Assembly: GCF_900112305.1 (NCBI RefSeq)
Contig: NZ_FOKT01000001.1
Location: 496,001-560,000 of the forward strand
Length of the DNA stretch: 64,000 nt
Reading direction: 5' to 3'
Source of the DNA: Microbulbifer thermotolerans
GTDB lineage: Bacteria > Pseudomonadota > Gammaproteobacteria > Pseudomonadales > Cellvibrionaceae
Shown: piece after piece, positions 52,641-61,870 of the stretch
How the letters are laid out: each line of letters begins with the position of its first letter
Position numbering within the stretch: position 1 is the stretch's first letter
Position numbers and translations under genes: made by a program
Notes under the pieces: generated by a model
Told to the model about the DNA's origin: nothing
What the model saw: only the letters and a program-made list of their open reading frames with translations
Databases searched by the model: none

Positions 52641-54272
52641 TCAGACGAATTGCCGCTGTCCGGCGAAGTTTTCCGGCACCAGAATGGTGTCCATCGCCAG
52701 TTCGCGCAGGTCCGGGTAGTCCAGGGAGTAGTGTAGGCCGCGGCTTTCGCGGCGGTCCAGGGCCGAGCGGATGATGAGATCGGACACTAGTGCCAAGTTG
52801 CGTAGCTCAATCAGGTCGCTGTTGACCTTATAGTTGGCGTAAAACTCACGAATTTCCTGTTGCAGAAGCTTTACCCGGTGCTGAGCTCGAAGTAGGCGTT
52901 TGCGTGTGCGCACAATGCCCACATAGTCCCACATAAAGCGGCGCAGCTCCTCCCAGTTGTGAGAGATCACCACGTCTTCATCTGAATCGGTTACCCGCGA
53001 GGCGTCCCAGGCCGGGGCGCAGCGCGGCGGTTGTACCGAGTCCAGTGTCTCCTCCAGGTGCAGTGCGGCGGACCGGCCGTAGACTAGGCATTCCAGCAGG
53101 GAGTTGCTGGCCAGGCGGTTGGCGCCGTGCAGGCCGGTGAAAGTGGTTTCGCCAATGGCGTAGAGTTGGTCGAGGTCTGTGCGGCCAAACTGGTCGACGA
53201 TGACGCCGCCGCAAGTGTAGTGCGCCGCGGGTACCACCGGGATAGGTTCTTTGGTGATATCGATACCGTACTGCAGGCAGTTTTTGTAAACGGTGGGGAA
53301 GTGTTCGCGCACGAACTGCGGGTCCTTGTGGGAAATATCCAGGTAAACGCAGTCGGCACCGATACGCTTCATCTCATGGTCTATGGCGCGCGCCACTATG
53401 TCCCGCGGCGCCAGTTCGCCGCGTTTATCGAAGCGATGCATAAATCGGTTGCCGTTGGGCAGCTTTAGTTGCGCCCCCTCGCCGCGCAGGGCCTCGGTGA
53501 CGAGCGAAGCCTTGGCTTTGGGGTGGTAGAGGCAGGTGGGGTGGAATTGGTTGAATTCCATATTGGCGACCCGGCAGCCAGCGCGCCAGGCCATGGCGAT
53601 GCCGTCGCCGCTGGCACCGTCCGGGTTGCTGGTATAGAGATAGGCCTTGCTGGCGCCCCCTGTGGCGAGAACCACTGCCTTGGCCTGGAACAGTTCCACA
53701 TCTTCTGTGGCCTTGTTGTATACATAGGCGCCCGCACAGCGGAAACGGCCTTTGACCGGGTCTGGCTGACGGATCAGGTCCAGTGCCACATGGTGTTCGA
53801 AGCAGTGGATATTTTTGACTTCCCGCACTCGCTCGATCAGGGTGCTGTGCACGGCGCGGCCGGTAGCGTCGGCGCTGTGGATTATGCGGCGGTGGCTGTG
53901 GCCTCCCTCTTTGGTCAGATGATAGCCGCTCTCCTCGCGCGTAAAGTCCACGCCCTGTTCGATCAGCCAGCGGATGGCGGCGGCACTGTTCTCCACGGTG
54001 AATCGCACGGCATCCGGGTGGCAGAGACCGGCACCAGCGTCTAGGGTGTCGGCGATGTGGGAGTCCGCCGAGTCCATTTCGTCGAGTACCGCGGCAATGC
54101 CTCCCTGGGCAAACCAGGTGGAACCGTCCTGCAGTCGTTGTTTGGACAGCAGGGCCACACTGTGGCGTCTCGCCAGGTGCAGGGCCAGTGTCAGGCCCGC
54201 GGCACCACTGCCGATGACCAGTACATCGAAGTCTTTGGGATTGGGTGGGACCTGTGCTTTCATAGATTTCAT
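52641..54272 (-). CDS. nadB: L-aspartate oxidase
   Basis: 543 aa FAD enzyme oxidising L-aspartate to iminoaspartate, first step of NAD synthesis. FAD-binding [19 protein letters not shown] (about 16-34), [12 protein letters not shown] near 51, [17 protein letters not shown] near 121 and [13 protein letters not shown] near 350 are conserved. The C-terminal helical domain ends the family match. nadB beside rpoE on the opposite strand is conserved in gammaproteobacteria. A second Met 3 codons in is an alternative start. Confidence 0.95.
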   Translation of the reverse strand: MKSMKAQVPPNPKDFDVLVIGSGAAGLTLALHLARRHSVALLSKQRLQDGSTWFAQGGIAAVLDEMDSADSHIADTLDAGAGLCHPDAVRFTVENSAAAIRWLIEQGVDFTREESGYHLTKEGGHSHRRIIHSADATGRAVHSTLIERVREVKNIHCFEHHVALDLIRQPDPVKGRFRCAGAYVYNKATEDVELFQAKAVVLATGGASKAYLYTSNPDGASGDGIAMAWRAGCRVANMEFNQFHPTCLYHPKAKASLVTEALRGEGAQLKLPNGNRFMHRFDKRGELAPRDIVARAIDHEMKRIGADCVYLDISHKDPQFVREHFPTVYKNCLQYGIDITKEPIPVVPAAHYTCGGVIVDQFGRTDLDQLYAIGETTFTGLHGANRLASNSLLECLVYGRSAALHLEETLDSVQPPRCAPAWDASRVTDSDEDVVISHNWEELRRFMWDYVGIVRTRKRLLRAQHRVKLLQQEIREFYANYKVNSDLIELRNLALVSDLIIRSALDRRESRGLHYSLDYPDLRELAMDTILVPENFAGQRQFV

Positions 54273-54327
54273 TTATGTTTAGGGGTCGCGTAGTATAGCG
54301 CTTCCTTTGAATTCGTCGATTTGGCTC

Positions 54328-54356
54328 GGAACTTATGCCCTATTGCCATTGTCATC
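54328..54356 (+). promoter_or_regulatory. Sigma-E (AlgU)-type promoter upstream of rpoE
   Basis: GGAACTT (54328-54334) and TCATC (54352-54356) separated by 17 bp closely resemble the sigma-E consensus (GGAACTT, 16-17, TCTGA). It is about 98 bp upstream of the rpoE start. It implies positive autoregulation, known for rpoE and algU. Confidence 0.75.
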
Positions 54357-54453
54357 AACACGATACAAGAAGCGCCTGCGTCGGCATCCCCGCGATTTTC
54401 AGTCGCGGAGCTTGCGGTGCGACTGTTGTTTTTGGGCGTAAAGGGAGTAGGGG

Positions 54454-55068
54454 ATGACAGCGCAATCGGCGCCACAGAGTGACCGCCAGCTGGTGGAGCG
54501 GGTTCAGAAGGGGGATAAGCGCGCCTTCGACCTGTTGGTGCTGAAATATCAGCACAAGATCGTCGCGGTAATCAGCCGCTTTATCAAAGACCACAGCGAG
54601 GTGCAGGACGTAACACAGGAGGCCTTTGTCAAGGCCTACCGGGCGCTGGCCAATTTTCGTGGCGAAAGCGCTTTCTATACGTGGATGTATCGAATCGCCA
54701 TCAATACCGCCAAAAATCACTTGGTTTCCCGCAGTCGCCGCCCGCCATCCTCGGACGTGGACTTGGACGATGCCGAGTTTTATTCCGGTGCCGATCTGTT
54801 GCGGGACAATGAGACGCCGGAGAACCAGTTGTTTCGCGACCAGCTTGAGGCCGCGGTTCACGAAGCTATTCGCGCCCTGCCGGAGGATCTGCGCTCGGCG
54901 GTGACATTGCGCGAAATGGAGGGGCTCAGTTACGAGGAGATCGCAGAGGTAATGGGGTGCCCTGTGGGCACGGTGCGCTCGCGTATCTTCCGCGCTCGCG
55001 AGGCCATAGACCGCACGGTTCAGGCGGTCATGGCCGGTGAGCCCGAGACGCTGGGAGACCGCGGTTGA
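54454..55068 (+). CDS. rpoE: RNA polymerase sigma factor RpoE (AlgU)
   Basis: 204 aa ECF sigma factor controlling envelope stress. Region 2 is in VAVISRFIKDHSEVQDVTQEAFVKAYRAL and YTWMYRIAINTAKNHL (about 35-85), and region 4 HTH in LSYEEIAEVMGCPVGTVRSRIFRARE (about 150-175). Held inactive by RseA, encoded next, and set free by protease cuts that end with RseP at 6.7 kb. An autoregulatory promoter is present upstream. Confidence 0.96.
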   Translation: MTAQSAPQSDRQLVERVQKGDKRAFDLLVLKYQHKIVAVISRFIKDHSEVQDVTQEAFVKAYRALANFRGESAFYTWMYRIAINTAKNHLVSRSRRPPSSDVDLDDAEFYSGADLLRDNETPENQLFRDQLEAAVHEAIRALPEDLRSAVTLREMEGLSYEEIAEVMGCPVGTVRSRIFRAREAIDRTVQAVMAGEPETLGDRG

Positions 55069-55182
55069 ATTTTTTCGCTGGTGGCGAAACAAAGCTCCGC
55101 ATCCCTGGTCAAAAGTAACAACCAAAAGGGTGCCTGTCCGGGCACTAAAAAATATCGCACAGAGCAGAGAGGGTTACCCCCT

Positions 55183-55878
55183 ATGTCCCACGGAAAGCAT
55201 CAGGAACGTCTGTACGAGTCGCTGTCAGCGCTGATGGATGGTGAGGTCGGCGAGCTGGAGCTGCAGCGGTTGCTTAAGGCAAGTGCGGCTTCCTCCGAGG
55301 TGGGGGCGCGCTGGTCACGCTATCAGTTGGCGGCCAGTGTGCTGCGCCGGGAACAGATTGCTCCAGTGGACGGTGACTTGGCGGCGCGCATTTCCGCTGC
55401 TATAGAAAGGGAGGAACCGCCCATGCAATCCGGTGGCGGTGGTGGCGGAGCACCTGGCGGATGGCGTGACAGCCGTTGGTGGCGTCCCATGAGCCGGGGT
55501 GCGGTGGCGGCGACAGTGGCTTTCGCGGCGATTCTCGGGGTGCAGCAAATCTCTTCGGTGCAGCGGGACTCCGGTACCGAGCTGGTGGCGGAAGTGGAGC
55601 GCCCGGCCCAGCAGCCGGTGCAGTCCGCATCACAGCCTTCCGGCTTTTATGTCCCCGCGCCCAGTGCCCGCTCTGTCAGTACCGCGTCTCCGCGCTTGGT
55701 GCCCGACTACCAGCCGGGAGGCAGTGGTCAGGCCGTGATTCAACAGGTCCCCACCCCCGAGCTGATGCGCCACCTGAACCGGGTGATGATTCAACACTCG
55801 GAGCAGGCCGCCCATGTGGGTAGCCAGGGAATGGTGCCTTTTGCACGCGCCACTTATGGTGAACAGCTTGATATGTAG
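55183..55878 (+). CDS. rseA: Anti-sigma-E factor RseA (MucA)
   Basis: 231 aa. Cytoplasmic RseA_N domain (about 5-85: RLYESLSALMDGEVGELELQRLL) binds sigma-E; a single membrane helix (about 105-125, GAVAATVAFAAILGVQ) follows, then a Pro/Ser/Gln-rich periplasmic tail. The ATG at 55183 starts MSHGKHQERLYES, in line with the family; a longer in-frame reading begins just after rpoE. The C-terminal VPFARATYGEQLDM is typical of MucA-type proteins. Confidence 0.9.
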   Translation: MSHGKHQERLYESLSALMDGEVGELELQRLLKASAASSEVGARWSRYQLAASVLRREQIAPVDGDLAARISAAIEREEPPMQSGGGGGGAPGGWRDSRWWRPMSRGAVAATVAFAAILGVQQISSVQRDSGTELVAEVERPAQQPVQSASQPSGFYVPAPSARSVSTASPRLVPDYQPGGSGQAVIQQVPTPELMRHLNRVMIQHSEQAAHVGSQGMVPFARATYGEQLDM

Positions 55879-55891
55879 CCCTGGAGTGCCT

Positions 55892-56836
55892 GTGAACGAT
55901 CGCTGGTCTTTTTCTGCAATCGTTATAAAAGCCAACAGCCTGCTGTTGGCTTTGTTTCTGTTGGCTCCGGCCTCCCGAGCCCAGGACGGCGAAGTGCCGG
56001 TGGAGCATTGGCTGGGCAAGTTGGCCCGTGCGGTTTCCGAGCTTGAATACCACGGCCTGGTGACTTTCGAGCACGCGGGTATGCTGGAGACCATACAAGT
56101 TGTGCACGCTGTGCGCGATGGCGATTCGGTAGAGCGGGTGCGTTATTTGAGCGGTGAGCCGCGCGAGCTGATCAGCCATGGTAGCGCACGGGGTTGCGAA
56201 GAGCCCACCAGCCCCGTAGCGCGCACAGCGCTATGGACTCAAGCCGGTCAGCAAAAGGTGCAGCGCAACTATCAGTTTATTCTGCGCGGTGAAGAGCGTA
56301 TCGCCGATCGCGAGGCCGTGGTGATCGAGGCGCGCCCGCGGGATCATCACCGCCTGGGGCTGGTGATCAGTCTCGACCGGGAGACGGGCTTGCCGTTGAA
56401 ATCTATGCTCGTGAGTGCCAAGGGGCGGGTACTGGAGCGTTATCAGTTTGTGCAGCTGGATCTTTCACCGGTGCAGGACGCCGATTTGCAGCCGCACTCC
56501 AAAGATGCGCGCCGTATTGATAACCGCAATCCCTGTGCAAATGCGCAAAGCCGCTGGCAATTGCGTTGGTTGCCGGACGGTTTCCAGGCCGTGCTGGTCA
56601 AACCTCTGTCCGATGGTGACATGCTGGTGTTTAGCGACGGAATCAGTGTTTTCACTGTGTTCGTGCAGCGCCTGTCTCCAAAGCTGGAGTTCAAAGGGCG
56701 GGCTATTCGCGGCGCTACAGTCGCCTATATGGACCGTCTGGTAGTGGATGGTGTCAACTACACAGTTACGGTTGTGGGCGAAATTCCCGACACAACTGCC
56801 CGGCGTGTTGCGGGCGCGGTAGCTGTGGGTGGCTGA
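55892..56836 (+). CDS. rseB: Sigma-E regulatory protein RseB (MucB)
   Basis: 314 aa periplasmic protein that shields RseA from the first protease. Signal peptide about 1-32 (LLLALFLLAPASRAQ), then the lipoprotein-like RseB domain: VEHWLGKLARAVSELEYHGLVTFEH, ERVRYLSGEPREL, RETGLPLKSMLV. C-terminal domain from about 205 has WQLRWLPDGFQAV. GTG at 55892 has GGAG 5 nt upstream, 13 bp after rseA; a longer frame inside rseA is unlikely. Confidence 0.92.
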   Translation: MNDRWSFSAIVIKANSLLLALFLLAPASRAQDGEVPVEHWLGKLARAVSELEYHGLVTFEHAGMLETIQVVHAVRDGDSVERVRYLSGEPRELISHGSARGCEEPTSPVARTALWTQAGQQKVQRNYQFILRGEERIADREAVVIEARPRDHHRLGLVISLDRETGLPLKSMLVSAKGRVLERYQFVQLDLSPVQDADLQPHSKDARRIDNRNPCANAQSRWQLRWLPDGFQAVLVKPLSDGDMLVFSDGISVFTVFVQRLSPKLEFKGRAIRGATVAYMDRLVVDGVNYTVTVVGEIPDTTARRVAGAVAVGG

Positions 56837-56851
56837 ACGGAGAGTGCCGGT

Positions 56852-57295
56852 TTGTTGGAAGAACGAGGAAGGGTGGTAGCGATAGAGCCGGACGCCATTT
56901 GGGTGGAGACCACCCAGCGCGGAGGCTGTAGCGGTTGCAGCTCGCAGGGCAGCTGCGGTACAGGGCTGCTGAGCGGCTATTTCTCATCGGCTTCACGCAT
57001 TCGTGTGGCACTGAACAGCTGGGACCCAGACGATATCGCTTTGCACGATACCGTTGTGATTGGTATCGGTGAAAACGCTTTGGCCAGTGGGGCCTTGCTG
57101 GTGTACCTGTTGCCGCTGATTTCCCTGGTGCTGGCGGCCCTGGGAGGCCAGGCCCTGGCCGGTGAGTTCGGGGCCATGGCTGGCGCACTCATAGGATTGC
57201 TCGGCGGAGCCGCTTTGGTACGGTTGCACAGTCGTCGCCACGCCGCTGATCCCACCTATGCACCAGTACTTCTGCATCTGGAAACGTCCCGCTGA
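56852..57295 (+). CDS. rseC: RseC/MucC family membrane protein
   Basis: 147 aa. MLEERGRVVAIEPDAIWVET at the start, a Cys cluster (GGCSGCSSQGSCGTG, about 24-38) that may bind an Fe-S centre, and two membrane helices (about 72-120). It modulates sigma-E activity and, in some bacteria, supports the reduction of SoxR. The TTG at 56852 follows GGAG and gives the expected MLEE start. Last gene in the rpoE-rseA-rseB-rseC operon. Confidence 0.9.
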   Translation: MLEERGRVVAIEPDAIWVETTQRGGCSGCSSQGSCGTGLLSGYFSSASRIRVALNSWDPDDIALHDTVVIGIGENALASGALLVYLLPLISLVLAALGGQALAGEFGAMAGALIGLLGGAALVRLHSRRHAADPTYAPVLLHLETSR

Positions 57296-57315
57296 CAGGG
57301 GCTCATCTTTTCTTT

Positions 57316-57480
57316 CCTTCAACATTCGGGTGCCTTTGCGGGCGTGCTTTGGTGCACTCAAGGTGTTCCGGTAATGAAATGAGTGCTACAAACGGCGGAG
57401 CTGCCGATTTCATCACCTGAACTTCTCATCTGCTCTCGACATAACCTTGTCGTTGTAAGGGCGAATTAATGAAAGACTCT
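57316..57480. repeat. Dispersed structured repeat, copy D (shortened core)
   Basis: In the same orientation as copy C. The right end GCGAATTAATGAAAGACTC (57461-57479) matches the family end at 15 of 19 bases, and CACCTGAACTTCTCATC corresponds to CACCTGGGCTTCTCATC in copy C. The core stem is GGTAATGAAAT with ATTTCATCACC, around a CGGC/GCCG hairpin. The left end is too diverged to fix, so the start is approximate. TTAG follows the right end. Confidence 0.65.
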
Positions 57481-57539
57481 TTAGTTATATCGCAGGCCTG
57501 CGGGGCGGCCCACCGTTCGGTTCACCGGCCGAGGTGGGG

Positions 57540-58244
57540 TTACTGCTCGTAAGTCAGCAACTGAATCAGCGCTTGTAGATAGGTTTCACTGGCCGCATCC
57601 GCGGAGACGGGGGGAAGCTCCACTGTGATGCACGGTAAGCTGCGCTCGGCGCACCAGGTGCCGAAGGAGCCGGGAGTCTGGTATCCAATATCATTGACCA
57701 GTGGCAGTTGCAGTTGCCCTGCCAGCCATTGGCCGAGGGTGCTGTCATCGGGGTCTTCGACACAGGCAAGGGGCTCGTGGATGGATACTGCCCAGGCGGG
57801 CTGTAATTCGGCAATCAACCGGCAGAGGGCTCGGGTTTCTTTCTCTGAGCCCGGTTTGCTGCCGGTGCTCAGACGCACGTCGCGCGCTTCCGCCTCGCTG
57901 TTCCAGCGGTAGGTGGTGCCGCTGCCGTCCCAGTTGGCGGTGGCGAAGTTGCGGTTCAAGTCTACGCCACGGGCGTTGGCTCTAAGCCCCAGCTGGCAGC
58001 CGTCGGGGTTTACGGCGAGTATCACATGGTGGCGCAGTGCTGACGGCGGCAGTGCGCGCAGGGCGCAGGAAAGTGCCACCACTGCCGCAACTTCGTCGCC
58101 GTGGGTGCCGGCCATCACAATACCGTGTTTGTCACCACTTTGCGCGGGAAAGTAAAAGAGGGGGGCTCCCAGCTCGGTGGCGCCGTACTGAGTGTGGGGG
58201 TGGCAAAAGTGGCCGCGGTCGGAGCGCGGGCGCAGTGCGGACAT
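57540..58244 (-). CDS. mpaA: Murein peptide amidase A (M14 metallopeptidase)
   Basis: 234 aa. The zinc ligands sit in GTHGDE (H and E, about 47-52) and SIHEPLACVEDPDD (His near 160). Also present are VILAVNPDGCQLGLRANARGVDLNRNF, YRWNSEAEARDVRLSTGSKPGSEKET, and the catalytic Glu in PCITVELPP. This matches E. coli MpaA, which removes meso-DAP from the murein tripeptide in the cytoplasm. No signal peptide. Encoded on the minus strand between rseC and mucD, which are usually adjacent. Confidence 0.9.
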   Translation of the reverse strand: MSALRPRSDRGHFCHPHTQYGATELGAPLFYFPAQSGDKHGIVMAGTHGDEVAAVVALSCALRALPPSALRHHVILAVNPDGCQLGLRANARGVDLNRNFATANWDGSGTTYRWNSEAEARDVRLSTGSKPGSEKETRALCRLIAELQPAWAVSIHEPLACVEDPDDSTLGQWLAGQLQLPLVNDIGYQTPGSFGTWCAERSLPCITVELPPVSADAASETYLQALIQLLTYEQ

Positions 58245-58417
58245 GGCGGGGCCTTAACGCTGCTTTACACTGGATAGAGAACTTTTATGGCCAGATTGCT
58301 ACTAATAAGTAGCTTGATTGTCCCTCGCTGCGCCCCAATTTTTGAAGCCAGCCCCGAAGGGGGACACCGAAATCCATAGATTGCATATTACTAGGGATCA
58401 CTAGGGGTAACAAACGT

Positions 58418-59803
58418 ATGGTTACACGCTGCACGCAGTATTTGCTGGCCCTGTGCCTTCTGGTATCGGTACCCGCCTGTGCCAGGGGGTTGCCCGACCT
58501 CACCGGGCTGATCGACGACAATTTTCCGGCGGTGGTGAAGATCAACACTGTTGAGCGAAACCGCACAACCGGTGGTCTGCCGCCTCAGTACCAGGAAATC
58601 CCGGACATTTTCCGTCATTTGCTGGAACCGCGCCGCCAGCAACGTCCCGTCGCCAGTATGGGGTCCGGTTTTATCGTCTCTTCGGACGGCTATGTGGTCA
58701 CCAATAATCACGTGGTGGATGGGGCCGATGAAGTGGTGGTGACCTTAACTGACCGCCGCGAATACGAGGCCAAAATCATCGGCACCGATACCCGCTCCGA
58801 CCTTGCGTTGTTGAAAATTGACGCCGATGACCTGCAGACAATCCGCTGGGGGGATTCCGAGAAGCTCAAGGTTGGCGAGTGGGTAGTGGCCATCGGCTCC
58901 CCATTCGGCCTCGACTACTCCGCCAGCGCGGGGATTGTCAGTGCCATGGGGCGCAGTATTCCCAACGAGAATCGCGAAAACTACGTTCCTTTTATTCAGA
59001 CTGACGTGGCCATCAACCCGGGCAACTCCGGCGGCCCGCTGTTCAACCTGAAGGGGGAAGTGGTCGGCATTAACTCGCAAATCTACACTCGCAGCGGCGG
59101 CTCCATCGGCCTGTCTTTTGCCATTCCCTCCAGTGTCGCCCGCGATGTGGTGGAACAGTTGAAAGAAAAAGGTCGCGTGGACCGCGGTTGGCTGGGGGTG
59201 GCCATCCAGGACGTGGATCGCAACCTGGCCAAGGCCATGGGGCTTGGTAAGCCCAATGGCGCCTTGGTTGCTCAGGTGGAGGCGGGTGCGCCGGCGGATC
59301 AGGCGGGCATCAAGGTCGGGGATATCATCACCCGTTTCGACGGCCGCAAAATTATGGTGTCCGGGGATCTGCCACACGTGGTGGGGCAAACCCGCCCGGG
59401 CAGTGAAGTTGCGGTGGACTTGATGCGCGAGGGGCGGCAGAAAACCGTGCGCCTGACAGTGGGTGCGCTGCCGGGTGACGAGGGTGAGCATCAGGCCGGA
59501 ACCAGCGTGCCCAGCGGTGTCGGTGGCCGACTGGGCCTGATCGTTGACGAGATTCCCGAAACGCTGAAACAGCGCTGGGGTGTGGAGTCCGGGGTTCTGG
59601 TGAAACGGGTCGTACCCGGCAAGCCCGGAGCCAAGGCCGGGTTGCGCAGTGGCGATATCATCGCCCAGTTGGGCTTTGAGGAGGTGGAAGATCTCAAGGA
59701 CTACAACAAAGTGGTCGAGGACCTTCCGGCCGATGAGCTCTTGCCTATCCGCTTCTTCCGCGCCGGACAGCCCACCTTCCGAACTATTCAAATCGACGAC
59801 TAG
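58418..59803 (+). CDS. mucD: DegP/MucD-type periplasmic serine protease
   Basis: 461 aa HtrA-family protease and chaperone. Signal peptide about 1-23. Catalytic His in TNNHVVDGA, Asp in RSDLALLKID and Ser in NPGNSGGPLFN (about 185-215 region for Ser). Two PDZ domains follow (about 255-345 and 365-455). Removes misfolded envelope proteins and dampens sigma-E activation. Separated from algU-mucABC by mpaA and repeat D, though the order otherwise matches Pseudomonas algU-mucABCD. Confidence 0.94.
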   Translation: MVTRCTQYLLALCLLVSVPACARGLPDLTGLIDDNFPAVVKINTVERNRTTGGLPPQYQEIPDIFRHLLEPRRQQRPVASMGSGFIVSSDGYVVTNNHVVDGADEVVVTLTDRREYEAKIIGTDTRSDLALLKIDADDLQTIRWGDSEKLKVGEWVVAIGSPFGLDYSASAGIVSAMGRSIPNENRENYVPFIQTDVAINPGNSGGPLFNLKGEVVGINSQIYTRSGGSIGLSFAIPSSVARDVVEQLKEKGRVDRGWLGVAIQDVDRNLAKAMGLGKPNGALVAQVEAGAPADQAGIKVGDIITRFDGRKIMVSGDLPHVVGQTRPGSEVAVDLMREGRQKTVRLTVGALPGDEGEHQAGTSVPSGVGGRLGLIVDEIPETLKQRWGVESGVLVKRVVPGKPGAKAGLRSGDIIAQLGFEEVEDLKDYNKVVEDLPADELLPIRFFRAGQPTFRTIQIDD

Positions 59804-59819
59804 CCCTTTTCAGGGACTT

Positions 59820-59838
59820 CCGGGAGCGCCGCTCCCGG
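59820..59838 (+). terminator. Strong hairpin after mucD
   Basis: CCGGGAGCG and CGCTCCCGG are perfect 9-bp arms (8 bp plus a 3-nt loop in practice), starting 17 bp after the mucD stop. A/C and A/G edges extend it slightly. No T-run, so termination efficiency is uncertain. Confidence 0.6.
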
Positions 59839-60024
59839 AGTGTCATAAGTTCCAAAAGTGGCGATATCGACTTCGGAAATGAGAACAATGCGGAGTTCCG
59901 GACATTCCGTGTCCCCGGTGTGGGGATGCCGATGGTCGCGGCTCGCGACTCCTGATAGACTTGCGCCACACAGCCGGCACATCCGCCGGCTAACGTTCTG
60001 ATTTTTAAGGATTTCTACTCCGCA

Positions 60025-61830
60025 GTGGCCACAGATCTCTCCCATATCCGCAATTTTTCCATTATTGCCCATATCGACCACGGGAAATCCACCCTGGCGG
60101 ACCGCTTTATCCAGGTATGCGGCGGCCTGTCCGATCGCGAAATGGCTGAGCAGGTGCTGGACAGCATGGACCTGGAGCGGGAACGCGGCATCACCATCAA
60201 AGCCCAGAGCGTGACCCTCAACTACACGGCGCGCGACGGCAAAACTTACCAGCTGAACTTTATCGACACCCCCGGGCACGTGGACTTTTCCTATGAAGTC
60301 TCCCGGTCCCTGGCCGCTTGCGAGGGCGCACTGCTGGTTGTCGACGCGGCTCAGGGCGTGGAAGCCCAGTCGGTCGCCAACTGCTATACCGCCATTGAGC
60401 AGGGACTGGAAGTGATTCCGGTACTGAACAAAATGGACCTGCCCCAGGCGGATCCGGATAGAGTGGCCGAGGAGATCGAGGACATCATCGGTATCGATGC
60501 CAGCGAGGCCACCCGCTGCAGTGCCAAGTCCGGTCTCGGGGTGGAGGACGTTCTCGAGGACTTGGTGCGCCTGGTACCGCCCCCTGAAGGCGACGCGGAC
60601 GCGCCGCTGCAGGCACTGATTATCGACTCCTGGTTTGACAGTTATCTGGGCGTGGTATCCCTGGTGCGGGTAGTACAGGGCACTCTGAAAACCAAGGACA
60701 AAATTGCGACCAAGTCTATCGGCCGTGCCCACGTGGTGGACGAAGTGGGGATTTTTACCCCGAAGCGCAAGGTCACCAATGTACTGCGCGCCGGCGAGGT
60801 GGGCTTTGTAGTGGCCGGTATCAAGGATATCCACGGCGCACCTGTCGGCGATACCCTTACTCACGCCAAGGGCGCAGAGGAGGTTCCGGCACTGCCGGGC
60901 TTCCAGAAAGTGAAGCCGCAGGTGTATGCGGGGCTTTTCCCGGTCAGTTCCGATGATTACGAGGCGTTCCGCGATGCCCTGGACAAACTGTCGCTGAACG
61001 ATGCCTCGCTCTTTTATGAACCGGAGACTTCCGATGCCCTCGGTTTCGGCTTCCGCTGTGGTTTCCTCGGTATGCTGCATATGGAGATTATCCAGGAGCG
61101 GCTCGAGCGGGAGTATGACCTGGATCTGATCACCACTGCACCCACCGTGGTTTACGAAGTGGCGTTGAACGATGGTTCCGTGGTGTATGTGGACAACCCC
61201 TCGCGCCTGCCGGATCCCGGTAGCATTGACGAAATGCGCGAGCCCATTGCCGAGGCCAATATCCTGGTGCCGCAGGAATATCTGGGTAATGTGATTACTC
61301 TGTGTGTGGAAAAGCGCGGCATCCAGAAGGATATGCACTATGTGGGCGGGCAGGTGTCGCTGCGCTATGAGTTGCCGATGAGCGAAGTTGTGATGGACTT
61401 CTTCGACCGTCTCAAGTCCGTCAGCCGCGGGTTTGCTTCCCTGGATTACAATTTTGCGCGATTTGAAGCGGCCAAACTGGTGCGCCTGGATATTCTGATC
61501 AACGGCGATCGGGTGGACGCACTGGCTCTGATCGTGCACCGCGACAACGCCCAGCAGAAAGGGCGCGCCATGGCGGAAAAAATGAAGGAGCTGATTCCGC
61601 GTCAGATGTTTGATGTCGCCATTCAGGCAGCCATCGGCGGTCAGGTGATCGCGCGGACCACAGTCAAGGCGCTGCGCAAGAACGTCACGGCCAAGTGTTA
61701 TGGCGGTGACGTGACGCGTAAGAAAAAGCTGCTGGAAAAACAGAAAGAAGGCAAGCGCCGCATGAAGCAACTGGGGCGGGTTGAGGTCCCCCAGGAGGCT
61801 TTCCTGGCGGTATTGAAAGTGGACCAGTAA
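60025..61830 (+). CDS. lepA: Elongation factor 4 (LepA)
   Basis: 601 aa translational GTPase acting on stalled ribosomes and in 30S biogenesis. G motifs: AHIDHGKST (about 12-20), [12 protein letters not shown] near 80, NKMDLPQ near 135, and SAKSG. The LepA-specific C-terminal domain (from about 485, [26 protein letters not shown]) is complete. GTG start 221 bp after mucD. Confidence 0.96.
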   Translation: MATDLSHIRNFSIIAHIDHGKSTLADRFIQVCGGLSDREMAEQVLDSMDLERERGITIKAQSVTLNYTARDGKTYQLNFIDTPGHVDFSYEVSRSLAACEGALLVVDAAQGVEAQSVANCYTAIEQGLEVIPVLNKMDLPQADPDRVAEEIEDIIGIDASEATRCSAKSGLGVEDVLEDLVRLVPPPEGDADAPLQALIIDSWFDSYLGVVSLVRVVQGTLKTKDKIATKSIGRAHVVDEVGIFTPKRKVTNVLRAGEVGFVVAGIKDIHGAPVGDTLTHAKGAEEVPALPGFQKVKPQVYAGLFPVSSDDYEAFRDALDKLSLNDASLFYEPETSDALGFGFRCGFLGMLHMEIIQERLEREYDLDLITTAPTVVYEVALNDGSVVYVDNPSRLPDPGSIDEMREPIAEANILVPQEYLGNVITLCVEKRGIQKDMHYVGGQVSLRYELPMSEVVMDFFDRLKSVSRGFASLDYNFARFEAAKLVRLDILINGDRVDALALIVHRDNAQQKGRAMAEKMKELIPRQMFDVAIQAAIGGQVIARTTVKALRKNVTAKCYGGDVTRKKKLLEKQKEGKRRMKQLGRVEVPQEAFLAVLKVDQ

Positions 61831-61870
61831 TCGGCCGCGCTTTGTGCCGAGGGACAACAGAGAATAGCGA

